A DNA stretch of 8,321 bases from Actinomycetota bacterium. GTDB taxonomy: Bacteria; Actinomycetota; Thermoleophilia; UBA2241. A model generated the notes under the pieces. That model had not been told where the DNA came from. It was given only the letters and a program-made list of their open reading frames with translations, and did not search any database. Positions 1-6,026 of this stretch are shown in pieces; positions within the stretch are counted from its first letter, which is position 1; each line of letters starts with the position of its first letter. A program made the position numbers and the translations under genes. Location of the stretch: positions 1 through 8,321 of the forward strand of contig JAPLCL010000191.1 in the NCBI GenBank assembly GCA_026392265.1, written 5' to 3'.

Positions 1-2
1 GC

Positions 3-95
3 CTCGGTGGGCCGCAGGGGGACCGGCTGGAGATAGAGTACGCCGCCACGGCCGACCTCACCAGTCACAGCGCACGTATCTGTTGCCAAGGGTGA
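3..95 (+). CDS. Possible 3' end of an unidentified plus-strand gene (partial)
   Basis: From the left edge, frame 3 is open for 30 codons and ends at a TGA at 93-95. The residues read roughly LGGPQGDRLEIEYAAT and end in ARICCQG. Third codon positions are mostly G or C, as in the neighbouring genes, and the hydrophobic/charged alternation looks protein-like. The other two plus frames give an early stop (frame 1) or an Arg/Pro-rich translation of shadow type (frame 2). I recognise no family. If real, the gene converges on the alcohol dehydrogenase gene, whose stop lies 79 bp away. The stretch is short and chance openness is possible in high-GC DNA, so confidence is low. Confidence 0.3.
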   Translation, partial: LGGPQGDRLEIEYAATADLTSHSARICCQG

Positions 96-144
96 CGACG
101 CGCCGGGCCGACGACTTCGTGCGCCCGCGACTAGGGACTGAGAA

Positions 145-162
145 GAAGGCGCGGCGGCCTTC
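145..162 (-). terminator. Candidate weak intrinsic terminator after the alcohol dehydrogenase gene
   Basis: A perfect 6-bp inverted repeat (GAAGGC / GCCTTC) encloses a 6-nt GC loop, 12 nt past the dehydrogenase stop codon. On the minus strand it is followed by TTCTCAG, so the U-tract is poor. It lies between two convergent genes, where a terminator is expected, but the stem is short and similar repeats occur by chance in GC-rich DNA. Confidence 0.3.
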
Positions 163-174
163 GGCGCATGCCGG

Positions 175-1293
175 TCAGTCCGCAGCGACCCTCAGCACCG
201 CCGAGCCCCGCACGCGGTCTTCTTTGAGATCGAGCAGCGCCTCGTTGGCCTGCTCGAGGTCGTACTCCTGCACGCGGCTCAGCACGGGGATGAGGGCCGC
301 GTCGCGCAGCAGCTCGCGGGCGTCCTGGCGGGTGGAATTGGCGACGCTGCGGATGACCCGCTCGTGGTAGATCCACGGATACTCGATGGGCGGGATGGGC
401 GAGGAGTAGATCCCGCCCAGCGCGACGGTGCCGCCCTTGTCGAGGCGACGCAGGGCATCGACGGCCAGCTCGCCGGCCGGGGCAAAGACGATGGCCGCGT
501 CGTAGAGCACGCCCGGGTCGTCGCTCGCTTCGCCGGCCCAGACGGCGCCGACCTCCAGGGCCATCGCGCGGTGTTCGTCGTCGCGCGCGATGCCGTACAC
601 CTCCCAGCCGCGCCAGATGGCGACCTGCGTGCAGAGCGAAGCGGCCGAGCCGAAGCCGTAGATGCCGAGGCGGCGCGGGCGAGCGCTGGTCGCGTCCGCG
701 CCGGCGCCGGCGGCCGAAGGCAGCCCGGCGCCCTCGCCCACCACGCCGGTGAGGCGCAGGCAGCGATACCCGATGATACCGGCGCAGAGCAGCGGCGCGG
801 CGGCCATGGCGGCCATGCCGGGCGGCAGACGGTAAACAAAGCCGGCCGGCGCGACGGTGTACTCGGCGAAGCCGCCGTCCACGTCCCAGCCGGTGAACAG
901 CGCGTGCTCGCAGAGGTTCTCGTCGCCGCGCCGGCAGAAGCGGCAGGTCTCGTCGGTCTGGTGCAGCCACGGCACGCCGACACGGTCGCCCTCGGCGAGC
1001 GGCCGCGCGCCCGGCTCGCCGCCCGGCGCAACCAGCTCGGCGCCTGCGCCGAGGGCCACGACCTCGCCGACGATCTGGTGCCCGGGGACGACGGGCGAGC
1101 GGTGCGGCGGCAGCTCGCCCTCCAAGATGTGCAGGTCGGTGCGGCAGACGCCGCAGGCCAGCACGCGGAGCAGCACCTGGCCGGGTCCGGGTTCAGGCAC
1201 GGGCAGCTCGACGAGCCGGAGCGGCGCCTCGACCGCCGGCGCAGGCGCGGCGAGTTGCATCGCCCTCATCCTGCGAGGAATCGTCTCGCTCAT
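175..1293 (-). CDS. Zinc-binding alcohol dehydrogenase family protein (MDR superfamily)
   Basis: Predicted cytosolic medium-chain dehydrogenase/reductase that oxidises an alcohol or reduces an aldehyde with NAD(P)(H); the substrate is unknown. The 372 residues (from the ATG at 1293) carry an N-terminal GroES-like catalytic domain with GVCRTDLH (catalytic-zinc Cys50) and PGHQIVGEV (His72), then LLCAG (Cys170, third zinc ligand). The structural-zinc loop at 114-128 has Asp114, Cys117, Cys120 and Cys128, so the usual first Cys is Asp. The Rossmann domain begins at GIYGFGSAA (about 210-218). An Ala/Gly-rich segment at about 188-206 precedes it and looks like an insertion. The pattern resembles the adh_fam_2 (TIGR02822) type from memory. 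Start: AGGAGG abuts the ATG at 1299 directly but lies 6 nt before the ATG at 1293, so the latter is preferred. It is the last gene of the minus-strand block, 49 nt after the permease stop, and is probably co-transcribed. Confidence 0.93.
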   Translation of the reverse strand: MSETIPRRMRAMQLAAPAPAVEAPLRLVELPVPEPGPGQVLLRVLACGVCRTDLHILEGELPPHRSPVVPGHQIVGEVVALGAGAELVAPGGEPGARPLAEGDRVGVPWLHQTDETCRFCRRGDENLCEHALFTGWDVDGGFAEYTVAPAGFVYRLPPGMAAMAAAPLLCAGIIGYRCLRLTGVVGEGAGLPSAAGAGADATSARPRRLGIYGFGSAASLCTQVAIWRGWEVYGIARDDEHRAMALEVGAVWAGEASDDPGVLYDAAIVFAPAGELAVDALRRLDKGGTVALGGIYSSPIPPIEYPWIYHERVIRSVANSTRQDARELLRDAALIPVLSRVQEYDLEQANEALLDLKEDRVRGSAVLRVAAD

Positions 1294-1299
1294 CGTCAT

Positions 1300-1305
1300 C
1301 CTCCT
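1300..1305 (-). promoter_or_regulatory. Shine-Dalgarno AGGAGG that decides the dehydrogenase start
   Basis: Minus-strand AGGAGG is followed immediately by ATGACGATG. Spacing to the first ATG (1299) is 0 nt, too close for initiation; spacing to the second (1293) is 6 nt, within the usual range. This is the strongest ribosome binding site in the window. Confidence 0.75.
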
Positions 1306-1342
1306 GGTTGACGAAGGGTCCGCACCCTGTCGCGTCGTCAGC

Positions 1343-2218
1343 CTACGACAGTACGTCCTTGCGCCGGAACAGCACGTAGGCGACGAAGGTCAGCCCGAAG
1401 CTCCAGACGCCGAACGACGCCAGGCCCTTGAGGATCGGCGTCCAGTAGATCGGATCGCGGAAGAAGTTGATGTAGTCCAGGAAGTAGTTGGGAAACACCC
1501 AGGGCCGCAGCCAGTCGAAGTAGCTGAAGGCGATCAGCACCTGGACGACGATGTAGATGACGATCGTGGCGATCAGCGCCGTCAGGCTCGAGTCGCTGAT
1601 CGCGCTGAAGAGCAGCGCCAGCGAGACGATACAGGCCATGGCCGCGAGCCCGTAGAGGCAGCAGAGCACGATGAGGCCGAGGCCGTGCCACACGCTTACG
1701 GTGGAACCCGACAGCGTGATCATGGGGCGGAGGCCGAAGAAGACGGCTCCGAAGAGCAGCCCGCTGGCGAGCATCAAGACGAGCCCGACAGCGAGATAGA
1801 TGATGGCCATGACCCATTTGCTCAGGATGAACGAGCCCCGCCGCACGGGCCGCAGCAGGACGATACGCAGCGTGCCGAGCTCGGCTTCGCCGGCGATCAT
1901 GTAGCCGGCGACCATGGCCGCCGCCAGCGGCAGCAGAAACGGGAGGAGCGCCGACAATGCGGCGAGCGCGACGTACATACCGTTGCTCGTCACATTCTGG
2001 AGGAACAGCGGACCCTCGCCGCCGTGCGGGTCCGCCCCGGCGAGATAGAGCGCCAGGGCGATGAGAAACGGCACGACCACGGCGCCGCCCCAGATGAGAT
2101 AACTGCGGCGCTGGTACAGCAGCTTGATCCACTCGCGCCGCAGCGCCCCCCAGGCGTGCCCGCGCATGCGCGGGCCGGTGCTGCCGTGGGCGGCCGAAGG
2201 GCCGGCGGCCGTACTCAT
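1343..2218 (-). CDS. ABC-2 type transporter permease
   Basis: Integral membrane half of an ABC-2 exporter working with the ATPase encoded directly upstream; the cargo is unknown. The 291 residues have a polar N-terminus of about 38 residues, then six predicted membrane segments at roughly 40-60, 82-108, 134-160, 178-206, 212-232 and 266-284, the usual ABC-2 layout and length. Between segments 2 and 3 the stretch GEAELGTLRIVLLRPVRRGS (about 110-129) is the characteristic cytoplasmic loop that precedes re-entry into the membrane in this family. The start codon overlaps the ATPase stop in an ATGA arrangement, and GGAGG at 2225-2229 lies 6 nt upstream, so both translational coupling and direct initiation are possible. 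It ends in a short basic tail (RRKDVLS). The family is clear; the substrate cannot be read from sequence. Confidence 0.93.
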   Translation of the reverse strand: MSTAAGPSAAHGSTGPRMRGHAWGALRREWIKLLYQRRSYLIWGGAVVVPFLIALALYLAGADPHGGEGPLFLQNVTSNGMYVALAALSALLPFLLPLAAAMVAGYMIAGEAELGTLRIVLLRPVRRGSFILSKWVMAIIYLAVGLVLMLASGLLFGAVFFGLRPMITLSGSTVSVWHGLGLIVLCCLYGLAAMACIVSLALLFSAISDSSLTALIATIVIYIVVQVLIAFSYFDWLRPWVFPNYFLDYINFFRDPIYWTPILKGLASFGVWSFGLTFVAYVLFRRKDVLS

Positions 2219-3276
2219 CGCCGGCCTCCGGGCAGCAGGCGCGCGAGGCCGGCGCGCCGCTTCTTCGGCGCCGGCCTGTCTCCGTCGGTCCCCGTGAGCT
2301 CGAGGAAGAAGTCCTCGAGGCCCTGCTCGGGCGCCGGCACCACGGCGCGGACGGCGACGCCGTCCGCGACCAGCCGGCGCACCATCTCGGGCACGGCGTC
2401 CTCGCCGGCCTGCACGATCAGGAAGCCCTCGTCTTCAAGTACGCTGCCGGCGCCGAACTGCGCGCGCAGCGTGTCGGCGGCCTTGCCCTGATCCTCGGTG
2501 AGCACCTTGACCGCGTCGCTCTGCGGACGCAGCTCCGACACCGGACCCTGCACGACCACCTTGCCGCGGTTGATGATCACGGCGCGCGTGCACACCTGCT
2601 CCACTTCGTGCAGCAGGTGCGAGCTCAGAAACACGGTCGTGCCGGCGGCGCCCAACTCACGGATGAGCTCGCGCACATCCTTCATGCCGCGCGGGTCGAG
2701 GCCGCTGGTGGGTTCGTCCAGCACGATGAGCTCCGGCGAATGCAGCAGCGCCTGAGCGATGCCTAGACGCTGCTTCATCCCGTGGCTGAAACCGCCGACG
2801 CGCGATTCGGCGCGCTCGCTCAGGCCGACGATCTCGAGCACCTCGTCGATGCGCTCCTCGGTGACGGGGCCGGTCATGCTGCCCATGAGGCGCAGATTCC
2901 GCCGCGCGCTCATGAGCGGGTAGAAGGTGGGATCGTCGACAAAACCGCCCACGTGGCGCAGGGCGCTCTGCAGCTCGCCGGGCACGCGATGGCCGCAGAC
3001 CTCGGAGTACCCGCTGGTGGGGTGGATGAGGCCGAGCGCCAAACGGATCACTGTCGTCTTGCCGGCCCCGTTGGGGCCGAGAAAACCGAAGATGTCGCCG
3101 CGGCAGACCTGGATATCGAGGCCATCGACGGCGCGGATGCTACCGAACTGCTTGGTGAGCGCGTGGGTGGTCAGAATGGGGACGCGGTCTCCGCAGCTCT
3201 GCTGCTCGGGCCGCGTCCCCTCTCTTTCACTCGGCGTCTGCACGTCCGCGACGGCTGGCGTCACTCCATCGTCCAC
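2215..3276 (-). CDS. ABC transporter ATP-binding protein (BcrA/DrrA-like)
   Basis: Cytoplasmic ATPase that powers the ABC-2 permease encoded by the overlapping next gene. In its 353 residues, the nucleotide-binding domain runs from about 34 to 250: Walker A GPNGAGKT (67-74), signature FSHGMKQR (163-170), Walker B LIVLDEP (183-189), D-loop SGLDP (191-195) and switch histidine in SSH (His220). The Q-loop position in GGFVDDPTFYP appears to be Asp114, where relatives usually carry Gln or Glu. Residues 251-330 form the accessory C-terminal region common in this group, and a basic tail (PKKRR onward) ends the protein. The start used is a GTG one base after the stop of the LolA-like gene, with no clear Shine-Dalgarno, suggesting reinitiation by coupled ribosomes. 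About 33 polar residues precede the domain, so a later start such as the GTG at 3264 is possible. Known relatives export drugs, peptides or lipids. Confidence 0.94.
   Translation of the reverse strand: MDDGVTPAVADVQTPSEREGTRPEQQSCGDRVPILTTHALTKQFGSIRAVDGLDIQVCRGDIFGFLGPNGAGKTTVIRLALGLIHPTSGYSEVCGHRVPGELQSALRHVGGFVDDPTFYPLMSARRNLRLMGSMTGPVTEERIDEVLEIVGLSERAESRVGGFSHGMKQRLGIAQALLHSPELIVLDEPTSGLDPRGMKDVRELIRELGAAGTTVFLSSHLLHEVEQVCTRAVIINRGKVVVQGPVSELRPQSDAVKVLTEDQGKAADTLRAQFGAGSVLEDEGFLIVQAGEDAVPEMVRRLVADGVAVRAVVPAPEQGLEDFFLELTGTDGDRPAPKKRRAGLARLLPGGRR
2225..2229 (-). promoter_or_regulatory. Ribosome binding site of the permease gene, inside the ATPase 3' end
   Basis: GGAGG on the minus strand, 6 nt before the permease ATG at 2218, lies within the last codons of the ATPase gene. 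It supports the ATG at 2218 as the true start despite the 4-nt overlap. Confidence 0.6.
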
Positions 3277-3277
3277 G

Positions 3278-4639
3278 TCAGCGAACGGAGGTCACAAAGG
3301 CGTCGAGGTCGGCCTTGGGCACCATGCCCCCGGCCATGAGCGTCGTCTCGCCCTGCTGCCAGAGATACACGCCGCCCAGCGGCGTGGTCATCGAGCGCAC
3401 CTGGGCGCCGTTGACTGTCGTCGTATCGACCAGAGCCGGGAGCTGCTTGAGTTGCTTTTCGAGCTCCGGCGTCGTCTTGGTCTGTGCCAGGGCGATGGCG
3501 CCGAAGCCGTCACCGTAGAGGAGCACGGAGGCGGGGCCCATCTTGGCGCCGACCTCGCCGGTCGGGCTGCTTGCCGCCGAGCCGCCCAGGCCCATCATCT
3601 GGAAGACGGGGTTGCCGAGCGCCGTCACGGGCATGCCGTTGTCGAACACGTAGGCCCAGCGGAACGGCCGCGCCGTGTAGTCGCGCGCCGAGGCGATCTG
3701 GTAGTCGACCAGGCTCTGCGCCTGCTCGAGGGTGAGCAGAGCGCGGCGCGCGAGCTTCTGGTGCGCGGCCTTGTCTGCCTTGCTCGGCATGCCGCCGTCG
3801 CCCAAGCCGAACTGCGCCTTGGCGCCGGCCTCGCCCTTCATCTTCGACGGGTCGATCTGCTTGGTCGTCACCTTGGCGCCGGCCGGCGGCGTGAAGTCGT
3901 ACATGGCGGCGTCGATGGGGTCGTACGAGACGCTGTCGAAGCCGAACTGCAGCACGGCCGCGCCGCCGCTCTTGGCGAACACCTCGAGGCGTAGCGGCAC
4001 CATGGTCTTGCCGTCGATGGACGCCTGCACGGCGCCGAGGGCGGTGTCGTCGGCGACCGGGGTCATGCGCAGCAGGTAGACCTCGCGGCCGGCGACGGTG
4101 CTTTGGCCGGCCACGTCGACGGTCGCGTAGGGCGCCAGCTGCCGCAGGTACATGCTGATGGCGGCCGGCGTCATCATCGAGGCCGAAGGCGACGGCATGG
4201 GCTCGTTGGCCGGCGCGTCGCCGGTCATCACCCAGCTGCGCACAGTGTTGGTGGCGGAGTCGTAGGTCCAGGCGGTGCGCGTCGCCTTGCTCACGCCGGC
4301 GACCTGGTCGCCGCCGCTGCCCTGCGACTCGACGCGCATGCCGGCCTCGCTGACCCAGATGCGCCCGGAGCCGTTGCTGGTGAGGGGCGACTGCGCCGGC
4401 AGCTGACCCATCTGCGCGGCACTGCCCAGGTCGCCGAACAGGTTGTTGGTCCACGAGATCTCACCGCTCACCGCCTGCACCTGGCCCTGGGACTGGCCCA
4501 TCTTGGCCATGAGCTCCGGCGCGGAGATGGCGGGCAGAGAGGTCGACGAGCCGGCGCCTGCTACAGCGACGACGCCGGCGACCAAGGCCACGGCCGCCAC
4601 AAGACCGATGACGATGTAGATGGTGAGCCTGGAACGCAT
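3278..4639 (-). CDS. Membrane-anchored LolA-like protein linked to an ABC-2 transporter
   Basis: Predicted extracytoplasmic protein of 453 residues held by one N-terminal membrane segment (about 5-28, very Val/Ala-rich). No lipobox Cys is present, so it is an uncleaved anchor or signal peptide rather than a lipoprotein. Residues from about 36 to 253 look like the LolA/LolB/RseB half-barrel: start SAPELMAKMGQ, repeated beta strands such as GSGRIWVSEAGMRVES and the end motif YDFTPPAGAKV. A flexible Pro/Ser/Met stretch lies near 140-156. The last 150 residues (YGDGFGAIALAQ, then VYLWQQGETTLMAGG near the end) resemble DUF4367-like domains often found after it. LolA folds bind lipid or lipoprotein; here the ligand is unknown. 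Start: the ATG at 4639 has AAGGGG 6 nt upstream and gives a clean signal anchor; extension to 4750 would add polar residues and overlap the upstream gene. Its stop is one base before the ATPase start, which points to joint function. Confidence 0.82.
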   Translation of the reverse strand: MRSRLTIYIVIGLVAAVALVAGVVAVAGAGSSTSLPAISAPELMAKMGQSQGQVQAVSGEISWTNNLFGDLGSAAQMGQLPAQSPLTSNGSGRIWVSEAGMRVESQGSGGDQVAGVSKATRTAWTYDSATNTVRSWVMTGDAPANEPMPSPSASMMTPAAISMYLRQLAPYATVDVAGQSTVAGREVYLLRMTPVADDTALGAVQASIDGKTMVPLRLEVFAKSGGAAVLQFGFDSVSYDPIDAAMYDFTPPAGAKVTTKQIDPSKMKGEAGAKAQFGLGDGGMPSKADKAAHQKLARRALLTLEQAQSLVDYQIASARDYTARPFRWAYVFDNGMPVTALGNPVFQMMGLGGSAASSPTGEVGAKMGPASVLLYGDGFGAIALAQTKTTPELEKQLKQLPALVDTTTVNGAQVRSMTTPLGGVYLWQQGETTLMAGGMVPKADLDAFVTSVR

Positions 4640-4645
4640 GGGAAT

Positions 4646-4651
4646 CCCCTT
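4646..4651 (-). promoter_or_regulatory. Ribosome binding site fixing the LolA-like gene start
   Basis: AAGGGG on the minus strand, 6 nt before the ATG at 4639. It favours that start over the upstream in-frame start at 4750. The 64-nt gap between the protease stop and this ATG contains no hairpin with a T-run, so read-through from the protease gene is likely; I see no convincing promoter either. Confidence 0.55.
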
Positions 4652-4703
4652 CCGGAGGTTACTGCTACCTACTGTGTACCCCGGGAACGGGCACTGCGCA
4701 ACC

Positions 4704-5954
4704 TCACGGCAGCGAGAGGACGTAGTCCTTCCAGCCCGCGTAGAACTCATCCCAGCCTACGCCCAGGGTGCTACGCGTCGCTTGGCCAACACCGGCCTCG
4801 CTCAGATCGGAGTCGGCGGCGGCAGTGACGAAGGGCCTGAGCTTGGCGAGCCCCCAGCGATCGAGCACGTAGAGCACCACCGAGGCGGCCTCCAGATACG
4901 CGAGTCGCACCTGCTCTGTGGAGTTCCCCGTCCAGAGGTCCCCCGCGCCGATGGCGTCAAGCAGCGGCCACAGCTGGTTGCCGGTGGCGACCTCCTCGCG
5001 CAGCGGCGTCCAGTCGCGCCCCCCCTCGACCGCCATGGCGAGCCCTTCGAGCAGGAAGGTGGGGGCGTGCGCGGTCTTCGCGAACCACTGCTTGGTGTAT
5101 GCGTGCGTCATCTCGTGGGAGAGCATGAGCGGCATCCAGGCGCCGGTGCCGTCGAGCGAGGGCCCGAGCACCCCGATGTCGAGGATGCGCCAGGGCCGCG
5201 AGGTCACTCGGGGCCCGTCGTGTGAGAAGAACCTGATCCTGTCCTCGTCCGGGCCGCCGCCCAGCGAGGCCTTCAGGTCTTCCAGGGACGAGTACACGGA
5301 GACCAGCACGGAGGCGTCGGGCGTCACGCCGACGAGCGCCAGGCGCGTGCGGGCGGTGGCGCCGGCGTCGGCCAGCGCTTGCGCCCTGTCCCTCGAGCGC
5401 CGGTCGGCGAGCACGAGGAGGCCATTGCGGCTCACGGCGACCGGATCGTGGAACGCCATCAGGTACTGACGCTTGACCGCCGCAGGCGTCGCGTCGGCGG
5501 TCGCCACGACGCGGGAACCGAGCATCTCCAGATCGAGGATGCGCTCCCCGCCGACGCGGTCGTGCGGACCTGTGCTCCCGAGCTGCCCGACGGCGCGCAC
5601 ATCGAAGCGGCCGGGCACGCCGGGCCCCGGCTTGCCGAGTAGCGTGAGCGTGGTCCACGGAAGCGGCGAGAGATGCCGGAAGAGCTCGCCCAGCGCCGTG
5701 CGGGCGGCGCGGCCGGAGGCGGGCAGGGCGGCGCGGTAGGCGGCGCGGTCGCCGGCGCCCAGCGCTTGGGCCGCACGGCCCAAGGCCACGCGCGCCTCCT
5801 CCGGAGTGGCCGCCCGCGAGACGGGCGGCAGCGCCGCCTGAGGCTCGTCGAAGGCCAGGGGCAGGAAGAAGACGAAGCCGGCGAGGAAGAAGATGGCGCC
5901 GGCCGCGACGAGGAGCATCAGCCAGGGGCGCACGGTGCGTTGGGCGGAGTCCAT
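4704..5954 (-). CDS. Membrane-anchored metalloprotease-like protein (HExxH, peptidase MA-like)
   Basis: Predicted 416-residue surface protein anchored by one membrane segment (about 10-33), with the rest outside the cytoplasm. The C-terminal half carries the gluzincin zinc motif HEMTH (His280, Glu281, His284) followed 19 residues later by LLEGLAMAVEGG, whose Glu303 is the expected third zinc ligand. This matches the peptidase MA-like pattern HExxH...EGxA. The middle region (about 50-230) resembles a domain I recall from actinobacterial surface proteins: a helical start (LGAGDRAAYRAAL), then LFRHLSPLPW and beta strands. A peptidase activity is likely from the intact motif, but the substrate is unknown. 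The frame stays open far upstream across the antisense of the next gene; the ATG at 5954 is chosen because the anchor follows at once. It has no Shine-Dalgarno but a -10-like TACAAT ends 6 nt before it. It is probably the first gene of the minus-strand block. Confidence 0.85.
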   Translation of the reverse strand: MDSAQRTVRPWLMLLVAAGAIFFLAGFVFFLPLAFDEPQAALPPVSRAATPEEARVALGRAAQALGAGDRAAYRAALPASGRAARTALGELFRHLSPLPWTTLTLLGKPGPGVPGRFDVRAVGQLGSTGPHDRVGGERILDLEMLGSRVVATADATPAAVKRQYLMAFHDPVAVSRNGLLVLADRRSRDRAQALADAGATARTRLALVGVTPDASVLVSVYSSLEDLKASLGGGPDEDRIRFFSHDGPRVTSRPWRILDIGVLGPSLDGTGAWMPLMLSHEMTHAYTKQWFAKTAHAPTFLLEGLAMAVEGGRDWTPLREEVATGNQLWPLLDAIGAGDLWTGNSTEQVRLAYLEAASVVLYVLDRWGLAKLRPFVTAAADSDLSEAGVGQATRSTLGVGWDEFYAGWKDYVLSLP

Positions 5955-5960
5955 AGCCCT

Positions 5961-5966
5961 ATTGTA
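5961..5966 (-). promoter_or_regulatory. -10 element of a probable leaderless promoter for the protease gene
   Basis: TACAAT on the minus strand matches the TATAAT consensus at five of six positions and ends 6 nt before the ATG at 5954, so transcription would begin at or next to the start codon. No Shine-Dalgarno is present. The -35 region is weak (CTGCCT at 17-bp spacing). It stands out in a GC-rich intergenic stretch. Confidence 0.5.
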
Positions 5967-5989
5967 CGCGGGCGGCGAGCGCGAGGCAG

Positions 5990-6018
5990 TTGGCCTGACC
6001 CCGGCGCGCGTGTACCCT
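5990..6018 (+). promoter_or_regulatory. Candidate promoter of the capA-lgt pair
   Basis: TTGGCC (5990-5995, 4 of 6 to the -35 consensus) is separated by 17 bp from TACCCT (6013-6018, 3 of 6 to -10). The -10 ends 8 nt before the ATG at 6027, which would give a leaderless or nearly leaderless mRNA. The elements are weak individually; spacing and position are the main support. Confidence 0.35.
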
Positions 6019-6026
6019 AACTGCAC

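Noticed and set aside
1315..1328. A small hairpin (AGGGT, 4-nt loop, ACCCT) between the permease and dehydrogenase genes
   Set aside because: Only five base pairs and no T-run; it may slightly affect initiation but cannot be called a terminator.
857..2491. A 544-codon plus-strand open frame opposite the dehydrogenase and ABC genes
   Set aside because: Its translation is rich in Arg, Asp, Gln and Pro with no family pattern, while the opposite strand encodes well-recognised conserved proteins.
4103..4828. A 241-codon plus-strand open frame opposite the LolA-like gene
   Set aside because: Gly/Arg/His-rich shadow frame; the opposite strand has a signal anchor, a ribosome binding site and a LolA-like pattern.
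4674..6017. The octamer GTGTACCC occurs in both intergenic regions (4674-4681 and 6010-6017)
   Set aside because: Two copies of an 8-mer are not rare enough, and the copies have different positions relative to the minus-strand starts, so a shared operator is not supported.
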